DNA of 23,224 nucleotides from Bacillota bacterium (GTDB lineage: Bacteria > Bacillota > Negativicutes > Sporomusales > Sporomusaceae), in NCBI GenBank assembly GCA_023443285.1, contig JAEZVB010000127.1:1-23224 (forward strand), given 5' to 3'. Position numbers and translations under genes: made by a program. The notes below the pieces were generated by a model. It saw only the letters and a list, made by a program, of their open reading frames with translations, was not told the origin of the DNA and ran no database searches. Shown piece by piece: positions 1-5,565 of this stretch. How positions within the stretch are numbered: position 1 is the stretch's first letter; every line of letters begins with the position of its first letter.

Positions 1-357
1 TTGTTTTGCTGCCATTTTTGCATTGAATTCCCGCTCGGCTGCGGTTTGCAATCCAGCCGCCGCACTGCTCTGCATATCTAGGAAGGGAGGTGGCTCCGCA
101 GGGTTATCCAGGGTTTGGTCAGCCCCCACCGTTAACCGTTGGCGCAAAGTAGCCGCCTGTTGTTTGAGTTGTTGCCACTCTTGATATTTGGGATGGCTCT
201 GTATGGCCTTATCCATGTCAATTATGCCAATATGCGGCATTGCGGGTGGCGTAGTTTCAGGTGACTTCGAACGGGAGCAGCCAATAAACAAGGCAGTGCT
301 AAGTAGCAGGATTACCAGAAACCATATTGGTGTTGTTTGCTTTTTGGTTATAAACAC
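1..357 (-). CDS. Skp/OmpH-like lipoprotein, 3'-truncated by window edge
   Basis: The frame is open for 119 codons and leaves the window without a stop. The start chosen is a GTG at 357, seven bases after AAAGGG. A TTG just upstream is only four bases from that site and is less likely. The product opens with KK, a hydrophobic stretch (about residues 11-25) and a Cys at 27 in the context L-F-I-G-C, which suggests a lipoprotein signal, although Phe at -3 is not ideal. The mature part reads GIIDMDKAIQSHPKYQEW followed by Gln- and Ala-rich helix. This is the N-terminal pattern of the OmpH/Skp periplasmic chaperone family. It lies downstream of a soluble OmpH-type gene, so the two may be tandem paralogues with different anchoring. 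The family call is inferred from a partial sequence. Confidence 0.7.
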   Translation of the reverse strand, partial: MFITKKQTTPIWFLVILLLSTALFIGCSRSKSPETTPPAMPHIGIIDMDKAIQSHPKYQEWQQLKQQAATLRQRLTVGADQTLDNPAEPPPFLDMQSSAAAGLQTAAEREFNAKMAAKQ

Positions 358-404
358 CAAATCACCCTTTCTAGTGTTACCGATTGCCGGGATTACCTTG
401 AGTA

Positions 405-442
405 AGAGCCGAGCCGAGCTCAGACGAACCCGGCTCGGCTCT
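405..442 (-). terminator. GC-rich hairpin after ompH, possible terminator or processing site
   Basis: Arms 405-416 and 431-442 are perfectly complementary over 12 bp (AGAGCCGAGCCG) with a 14-nt loop. The hairpin lies between ompH and the lipoprotein gene. No T-run follows on either strand, so it is not a textbook intrinsic terminator. It may attenuate read-through or protect the ompH mRNA 3' end. Confidence 0.5.
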
Positions 443-447
443 ATTGT

Positions 448-474
448 ACCGGAATAATTAAATTATTTACCGGT
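448..474 (-). repeat. AT-rich inverted repeat over the ompH stop codon
   Basis: ACCGGAATAATT at 448-459 faces AATTATTTACCGGT at 461-474. They pair over 12 bp with a two-base bulge and almost no loop. The ompH stop codon (463-465) is inside. It sits directly beside the GC-rich hairpin at 405-442, giving a double-hairpin intergenic region. Confidence 0.4.
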
Positions 475-933
475 AAGCTTTTTCATAACGTCATCAGTCA
501 AATCTTGAGCACCATATACAACATTGTTAACATCAAACACAACAGCTATGCCTTTGGCATCAGCTACGCCTTTAATGGCAGCATCTACTTTATCCTGGAT
601 TGGCGCAAATAATTCTTGGCGCTTAAGCTCAAGGCGCTGCATGGTTTGATTGTAATAATCCTGTTTCTCTTGATCTGACATACTGGCCGACTTGGTTTCA
701 AATTCGGTTTTCGCTTTCTCGATTTCGGCATTCATGGTAGCTTCAGCGTTAGCCAAATCTGGATGTTGTTGAATTAACAACCCCCTATTTACTTTGCCGA
801 TATTTGAAGAAGTACCGGCACTAGCTGCATAGCCTGTGCTGCTTTGCGAAATTGCCAAACCAAAAACTCCCAGTAAGAATACTGCTGCAATAGCAACAGC
901 AACTATTTTAGCATTTTTTTTGTTTTTAAACAC
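463..933 (-). CDS. ompH: OmpH/Skp family periplasmic chaperone
   Basis: The product is 156 residues, close to the usual Skp length. Residues 1-37 form an export signal: a Lys/Asn-rich n-region, a hydrophobic core at 10-29, and a probable cleavage near GYA-ASAG. The mature protein has the family layout: a first beta strand (IGKVNRGLLIQQHP, 45-58), long charged helices (62-125) and returning strands (GIAVVFDVNNVVYGAQDLTDDVM, in two parts, 128-150). Skp-type proteins hold unfolded outer-membrane proteins in the periplasm for BamA. The GTG at 933 is preferred because AAGGGA lies about five bases before it and because the promoter at 988-1016 would start transcription near 981, leaving the upstream GTG at 981 leaderless. 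It follows bamA and an outer-membrane protein gene, as expected for this pathway. Confidence 0.88.
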   Translation of the reverse strand: MFKNKKNAKIVAVAIAAVFLLGVFGLAISQSSTGYAASAGTSSNIGKVNRGLLIQQHPDLANAEATMNAEIEKAKTEFETKSASMSDQEKQDYYNQTMQRLELKRQELFAPIQDKVDAAIKGVADAKGIAVVFDVNNVVYGAQDLTDDVMKKLTGK

Positions 934-987
934 TTTTTTCCCTTCTTTCCTGCCATAAGGCAAATAAATTATCTCCTCCACTTACCA

Positions 988-1016
988 ATTATAACAGGCA
1001 GTCCTGTATTCAGCAA
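988..1016 (-). promoter_or_regulatory. sigma-A promoter of ompH with extended -10
   Basis: On the minus strand the -10 is TATAAT (988-993), preceded by TG in the extended -10 position (TGTTATAAT). A 17-base spacer separates it from a weak -35, TTGCTG (1011-1016). The spacer contains a 5-bp-arm palindrome, ACAGG-CAGT-CCTGT (994-1007), a possible operator. The start site would fall near 981, with ompH translation starting at 933. Confidence 0.7.
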
Positions 1017-1056
1017 GTAAGAGTATTACCAGTATTAACAAATTTTTTCCTACTTC

Positions 1057-2346
1057 TTAAAGATTAGCTATCAATCGTAACCAGTTCTCTTTTTGGGTAA
1101 AAACATACTCAGCACTGAGAAATTCATGCAACTTATATCTTACGCCAAATTCATTATAATTGGTTTTTTGGGTACGTTCAAAGCGTAACGTCCAATTATT
1201 GTTCAAATACTGATTAAGCCATACCGTGCTATAGTTTTCCGAAGTATTGTATCTCACGCCGGCAGTTGTCATCTCACTGAATTTATGCCCCCAACCTGGC
1301 TCAAAGATCCAGGATACGGTTGAGGGGATAAAACTGACTTCCATGAATAGTTCATCTTTTTTGCCGACAAATTTGCCCACATGGAGTTTGGCCGTAGCGT
1401 TGTCCTGAATCCGACCGACATCAAGACTACCCTCCAGGCTTATTCGATACTTAGTTGTCTCGGCCTTTAGAACAACTTCAGTCTGAGATCCTGGGTTAAT
1501 GACAGGCGTAAGCGTTAGACCATATTGGGCAGCTAGCGGATGTTTGGCAGCAGCTGTGTTAATCTGAGCAGTAAAGTACTCTTTGTGACGTTCGACGAAG
1601 GCTACCGGTAAACCGCGGAGAGTATTAGCAGACTCCCTGGCGACTGAAGTCACTTCCCCTAACAGAAGATTAGGGATAGTACGCGAGCGTACAACTAGGT
1701 TTACTTCCTGAATAAGCGATCCAGTTGGCAGTAATGATAATTTGACCTTGGTATGCTGTCCGGGGTCAATCTCCAAGTTGCAGCGGAACTCCGGAAGTTT
1801 CTCGGCCAGTATTTCGCGAATAATGGATTTGGATACTCCGCCTGCCCATTCTACTGCGTCGATTGGCAAGCCAATTAAAACGCTATTGACCTGATTTTCT
1901 ACATTTCCCATATCTGTTTTTATCATTGTGGCTAACTCTGGCGAGAAACCACTACTGTCAACTTCCAGGATTACTGTCTGCACAACATCGCCCCAGGGAG
2001 TTACGACAACATGAATATGAGTGTTCTCACCTGGCGTAATAGTAACCTGTGATACCGAATAACCGACAAGCACCCTGTCAAATATCTCGCGTACCAACTT
2101 CTCATAGCCGGTTTGATTGTGGATTACATCATCAATAGTCCGGCCAAGAAGCATCTGTTCACCCACAGTCGCTACACTAGCGGTCATTCTTTTCGCAATT
2201 TTGTCTGGCGGTCGCTGCTGGGAAGTTACACTGACCGTTATTTTTTCCACAGTTTCCGGCGCTGCCTCTAGCGTGCATGGCCACAACAGTAATAGACAAA
2301 CCAGTAGACCAAGACATAGCGGTAAACGCAATCGTTTTGAGGTTAT
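1057..2346 (-). CDS. putative outer-membrane protein with three POTRA-like modules and short C-terminal barrel
   Basis: I do not recognise a named family. Counting from the ATA at 2346, the protein has 429 residues: a signal peptide at 1-29 (Leu-rich core, then TLEAAP), three related modules at about 35-117, 120-207 and 210-297, and a strand-rich C-terminus at 298-429. Each module looks like strand-helix-helix-strand-strand and shares a mid motif (LIGLPIDAV, LRGLPVAFV, LLGRTIDDV) and a closing hairpin (EIDPGQHTKVKL, VINPGSQTEVVL, TITPGENTHIHV). That order matches POTRA topology. The C-terminus has about eight to ten alternating segments and ends WLRLIANL, as expected of a small barrel. The start is uncertain. 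AAAGGAGGTG sits seven bases before the in-frame ATA, the next candidate is TTG at 2331, and the upstream ATG at 2424 lies inside a hairpin. The position after bamA suggests an assembly role. Confidence 0.72.
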   Translation of the reverse strand: MTSKRLRLPLCLGLLVCLLLLWPCTLEAAPETVEKITVSVTSQQRPPDKIAKRMTASVATVGEQMLLGRTIDDVIHNQTGYEKLVREIFDRVLVGYSVSQVTITPGENTHIHVVVTPWGDVVQTVILEVDSSGFSPELATMIKTDMGNVENQVNSVLIGLPIDAVEWAGGVSKSIIREILAEKLPEFRCNLEIDPGQHTKVKLSLLPTGSLIQEVNLVVRSRTIPNLLLGEVTSVARESANTLRGLPVAFVERHKEYFTAQINTAAAKHPLAAQYGLTLTPVINPGSQTEVVLKAETTKYRISLEGSLDVGRIQDNATAKLHVGKFVGKKDELFMEVSFIPSTVSWIFEPGWGHKFSEMTTAGVRYNTSENYSTVWLNQYLNNNWTLRFERTQKTNYNEFGVRYKLHEFLSAEYVFTQKENWLRLIANL

Positions 2347-2349
2347 GGG

Positions 2350-2363
2350 GTTACACCTCCTTT
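2350..2363 (-). promoter_or_regulatory. strong Shine-Dalgarno site pointing to a non-canonical start
   Basis: On the minus strand AAAGGAGGTG is followed by TAACCCC and then the in-frame codon ATA (2344-2346). No in-frame ATG, GTG or TTG lies at normal spacing. The next in-frame TTG is 22-24 bases away at 2331. The GTG inside the site itself is out of frame and runs straight into TAA. Confidence 0.6.
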
Positions 2364-2392
2364 TACAATTTGCAGCTACCAGGATAAATATG

Positions 2393-2426
2393 GTATGAGT
2401 CAGGCTATTAGCAGCCTGACTCATAC
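2393..2426 (-). terminator. perfect 14-bp hairpin between bamA and the downstream OMP gene
   Basis: Arms 2393-2406 and 2413-2426 are fully complementary with a six-base loop (2407-2412). It begins 17 bases after the bamA stop. On the minus strand it is followed by CCATATTTATCC and not a T-run, so it may be an attenuator or RNA-processing element and not a full terminator. It contains an ATG (2424) that would otherwise look like the start of the next gene. Confidence 0.55.
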
Positions 2427-2442
2427 AGTAGCACTCTCTTGT

Positions 2443-4167
2443 TTAAAACTGACCGCCAAAGCTAAAGTGAGTACGTCCACCTTCGTTGCCTCTGGCAAAA
2501 TCGATACGAACTGGTCCAATTGGTGTTGTTACACGGATGCCGACACCCCCGCTGACTTTCAAATCAGTAAGCTTGTAACCTTCGCCGTTCCAAGCATTAC
2601 CGATATCAGAAAAAACCACACCCTGCACTTTTGATACAATTGGGAAACGATATTCAGCAGTTGCAGTAAGCATTTTGCTGCCTTTAAATTCATCATCCTT
2701 AAATCCGCGGAGCGTTTCTGAGCCACCAACGGCAAAACGGCTTGCATCAGCAAGATGACCAGTAGCATAACCAACCATAAGCTTGGTAGCAATTACGTGG
2801 TCAGGACCGGTTTTAAAGTACTTACGCGCCTCACCTGTATATTTATTGAAGCTAAAGTCACCGCCTAAGCCTTTACCGGCAAATTCGGCTGACAAGGAAT
2901 AACGCGCCCCTTCTGTCGGAGCAAACACATTGTCACGGGAATCAAACACCCGTGTAAGTGTAATACTACGAGTTAAACCAAAGTTATCATTAAGATATTG
3001 CGGATCATTGAAATAATTCACACCACTGACCCATTCCTTATAGGTATCTTTCCTATTCTTAAAGGTAATGTAATTCTGGATAAATTCCCCTGCCGGACGG
3101 CCAAGAGTAAGCTCAAAACCCCTGCGGTTTTTGTCATAGGTTGCTTTCTCATTACTAGTACCGTCATAGTAGTCGGTATACTCATTAGTCATGTTGTATA
3201 AGCTAAAGGATAGCGAGGTTTGCTTGCTGTCCAGCCAAGGACGGGTAAAGCTAACTTCATAATTACGATAGCTGGTAGAACCAAACTCCCAATGCAGTTT
3301 TACTTTGTCGCCATTACCCCGGAAGTTGTTGTCACCAAGCTCGATAATTCCAACCAAACCGTCAGACTTACTGTAACCGCCGCCAATGGAGAAATTTCCT
3401 GTTTTTTGTTCAACAACATCAGTTTCTAATACAACAGCATTCGGTTCTTTACCAGGGTTAAGTTTCATGTTAACATCTTCAAAGTAACCGAGGTTGTACA
3501 CCTTTTGCATACTACGTTTAGCCTCTTTTACGTTAAATGCCTCACCTGGCTTTACTTTCATTTCTCGGGTTATAACATGGGTTTTGGTTTTGTCATTGCC
3601 TTTAACAACAACTCCTTCCAATATCCCCTCGTTAATAGTCAGCGTCAAAACACCGCCTGGGCTCATGGCGACATCACTTACCTTGGCCAGAATATAGCCC
3701 TGATCATGATAGTATTGTTCGATAGCCCGGACATTGGTATTCATTGTCCGGGAATTCAGGATGTTATCTTTGCTGACAGTCACTAATTCCTTAATCTTGT
3801 CGGTAGAAACTTTGGTATTTCCTTTGACAACAATGTCGGTTAGCTTGGGATTTTCCATAACGGTGTATAATACCTGGACACCTTCAGGCACTTCCGCGAA
3901 GTTGGCAACAACATCGAAGAAATAGCCCAGATCATAGATTGCCTGCAAATCTTGCTTGACTTTATCCGCCGCTAAGGTATCACCAGGCATGATTTTTACC
4001 ACACCGCGAATAGTGCTTTCATCAACCTTATTCATACCGGTAATTGTAATAGCGGTAACTGTCTTACCTTCCATATTTGCTGCATAAACAGGCAGAAGCA
4101 ACCCTGCGGTCATGCTTACAACAAGCGCGACAATAACAAGAAGCTTGCAGCGTAGATCGTTTTTCAT
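2443..4167 (-). CDS. bamA: BamA, outer-membrane protein assembly factor
   Basis: This 574-residue Omp85 protein folds and inserts beta-barrel proteins into the outer membrane. Residues 1-30 are a signal peptide ending VYA-AN. Three POTRA domains follow at about 35-105, 108-180 and 182-254, with typical motifs (YDLGYFFDVV, VYNLGYFEDV). The 16-strand barrel runs from about 257 to the end. The hallmark loop-6 motif is LRGF (486-489) in the context VGGSETLRGF, and the C-terminus GGQF ends in the aromatic residue expected of a beta-signal. E. coli BamA has five POTRAs and about 810 residues, so this is a short form. AAGGAGG lies six bases before the ATG. It starts 18 bases after a single-pass membrane protein gene and is part of the tamB-to-ompH run. 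Confidence 0.96.
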   Translation of the reverse strand: MKNDLRCKLLVIVALVVSMTAGLLLPVYAANMEGKTVTAITITGMNKVDESTIRGVVKIMPGDTLAADKVKQDLQAIYDLGYFFDVVANFAEVPEGVQVLYTVMENPKLTDIVVKGNTKVSTDKIKELVTVSKDNILNSRTMNTNVRAIEQYYHDQGYILAKVSDVAMSPGGVLTLTINEGILEGVVVKGNDKTKTHVITREMKVKPGEAFNVKEAKRSMQKVYNLGYFEDVNMKLNPGKEPNAVVLETDVVEQKTGNFSIGGGYSKSDGLVGIIELGDNNFRGNGDKVKLHWEFGSTSYRNYEVSFTRPWLDSKQTSLSFSLYNMTNEYTDYYDGTSNEKATYDKNRRGFELTLGRPAGEFIQNYITFKNRKDTYKEWVSGVNYFNDPQYLNDNFGLTRSITLTRVFDSRDNVFAPTEGARYSLSAEFAGKGLGGDFSFNKYTGEARKYFKTGPDHVIATKLMVGYATGHLADASRFAVGGSETLRGFKDDEFKGSKMLTATAEYRFPIVSKVQGVVFSDIGNAWNGEGYKLTDLKVSGGVGIRVTTPIGPVRIDFARGNEGGRTHFSFGGQF

Positions 4168-4185
4168 CTATTACCTCCTTATTTC

Positions 4186-4770
4186 TTATTGACCTCGTAA
4201 TGATTGTCCTGCTGTTCGAACAAGCTTATTAATCTCATTTGTCGTCAGCGGGACTTCCTTACTTTGGCCGGAATTAGCAACGGATTTTCTTGGTTCTGTT
4301 AACGCCGATGCTTCATAGGACGGCGCCACAGGCTGTTCAGCGACCTGTGCAGCCGCCGGCAGCACAGGAGCCTGAGCCGGAGTTACAGGTTTAGGCGCAG
4401 GATTATCCCGCATAGGACTTGTTTCTCTAACAGAAACTGACTGCTGATTCTCAGGTACTGGCTGAACCTGGTGACGGCTAACCCCCCACCAATAACTAGC
4501 ACCTACGCCAACAATAGCAACAGTCACAGCCATACAAAAAGCGAGACCATGCTGCAGCACAGGATATTTGTAGCGCCACTGCCGGGAGCGAGTAGCTTCC
4601 TTGGCATGGGTGAGTTCAGCCTGAGCTAAAAATAAGTTAAGCTCGCCGCGAATGTCTTTGTCTTTACCAAAGGCCTGTTCGGCTTCGGAAAGCCATTGCT
4701 GCGCTGAGTTTAAATGTCGGTTAACATTTCTTTTGCAATCCGCCACATTCACCACCCCTATTATAAACAC
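4186..4770 (-). CDS. single-pass membrane protein with Pro/Ala-rich periplasmic region, unknown function
   Basis: I do not recognise this 194-residue protein. A charged, helix-prone N-terminal part (about 10-70; NSAQQWLSEAEQAFGKDKD, then RGELNLFLAQAELTHAKEA) precedes one transmembrane helix at about 75-96. A Pro/Ala/Gln-rich linker (103-160) and a short C-terminal segment (TTNEINKLVRTAGQSLRGQ, 176-194) follow. Positive residues before the helix (RSRQWRYKY) predict a cytoplasmic N-terminus and a periplasmic C-terminus. The GTG at 4770 is chosen because AGGAG lies eight bases upstream. It sits between a sigma-factor gene and bamA. That layout resembles sigma/anti-sigma pairs with a membrane-anchored regulator, but no known anti-sigma motif is visible. 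An envelope-spanning assembly or TonB-like linker protein is an alternative. Confidence 0.75.
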   Translation of the reverse strand: MFIIGVVNVADCKRNVNRHLNSAQQWLSEAEQAFGKDKDIRGELNLFLAQAELTHAKEATRSRQWRYKYPVLQHGLAFCMAVTVAIVGVGASYWWGVSRHQVQPVPENQQSVSVRETSPMRDNPAPKPVTPAQAPVLPAAAQVAEQPVAPSYEASALTEPRKSVANSGQSKEVPLTTNEINKLVRTAGQSLRGQ

Positions 4771-4909
4771 TATTTATACTCCTGTGAAGAGGCCAGATTC
4801 TGGTCATTAGCAAACAGGCAAAAACGGGGAAATAATGCGTTTATCTCACTAACAGCCGTTATTTCATGTCGTTTTGACGTATTTGCTTAGTATTTTGAAA
4901 CTCTGTTTC

Positions 4910-5551
4910 CTACCAGTTGCCCATTAACTTGGACATCATCCCCCTCAACCGCCTGATTCCCTGCTTTTGCAAGCGATAAATATGCGATATGCTTACATCC
5001 ATAGTGGTTGCCAGGTCTTTTGCCTCGCAGTCATTTAGGAAGACACCGTTCAGAACTTGCTGCTCTTTTGCCGGCAGACGATCCATCGCCGTTTTAAGCT
5101 GCTCGACAAGGTAATTCTGCTCAGCCTGAACAGCTACTTCAGCTTGGCCGTCAATTAACAAGTCAGCAATGGTAGCCTGATTAAAACCTTCGCTCAGCGG
5201 GCTGTCAATACGGATCAGACTGGCATCGTCCTCGCCACGCAGGTGATTAATAATCCGGCCTTTGATACGGTGCACCGCATACAAACTAAAGGCGACACCC
5301 CGTGTATAATCATAATTCTCCACAGCCTCAATCAGGCCAACTGTGCCTTCCTGAATGATATCCATCATCACCGATTCAGACAGATGCCAACGAATCGCAG
5401 TTTTAAAGACTAGCGGTTGGTAACTTTCAATAAGGCGGCGGCGGCTTTCCAAATTACCATCTTCCTTATATTCCTGCCACAAAGCGCGCTCTTCGTCAGG
5501 CCGCAATATCCGGATGTTTTTTAGTTCCGCCAAATATTGACTGAGTATCAT
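4910..5551 (-). CDS. sigma-70 family RNA polymerase sigma factor
   Basis: The 213-residue product has region 2 at about 37-105, with the core-binding and -10-melting stretch DIIQEGTVGLIEAVENYD (64-81) followed by TRGVAFSLYAVHRIKGRI. It has region 4 at about 148-207, with the helix-turn-helix AKDLATTMDVSISHIYRLQK. The short middle (DSPLSEG, ATIADLL) resembles remnants of region 3 seen in FliA/SigB-type factors, and there is no region 1. It is therefore an alternative group 3-like factor and not the housekeeping one. The ATG at 5551 is preferred. AAAGAGG ends nine bases before it, whereas the ATG at 5560 abuts that site. The ribosome site overlaps the tamB stop codon, suggesting coupled translation. 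Its place between tamB and bamA suggests it controls envelope genes. Target promoters cannot be read from the sequence. Confidence 0.9.
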   Translation of the reverse strand: MILSQYLAELKNIRILRPDEERALWQEYKEDGNLESRRRLIESYQPLVFKTAIRWHLSESVMMDIIQEGTVGLIEAVENYDYTRGVAFSLYAVHRIKGRIINHLRGEDDASLIRIDSPLSEGFNQATIADLLIDGQAEVAVQAEQNYLVEQLKTAMDRLPAKEQQVLNGVFLNDCEAKDLATTMDVSISHIYRLQKQGIRRLRGMMSKLMGNW

Positions 5552-5565
5552 GCTAACCATCCTCT

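Noticed and set aside
188..457. 89-codon plus-strand open frame at the left edge
   Set aside because: The minus strand in the same place encodes a lipoprotein with a ribosome site and family pattern, and the hairpin at 405-442 lies inside the frame.
934..981. GTG at 981 as the ompH start
   Set aside because: It coincides with the predicted transcript start, and a better-spaced ribosome site serves the GTG at 933.
2347..2424. ATG at 2424 as start of the POTRA-like protein
   Set aside because: The ATG is inside a 14-bp hairpin with a poor ribosome site and would add 26 residues ahead of a complete signal peptide.
4771..4909. Promoter or terminator between the sigma gene and the membrane-protein gene
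   Set aside because: Only short stems (for example CCAGA-T-TCTGG) and no acceptable -35/-10 pair were found; a promoter read by the alternative sigma cannot be judged.
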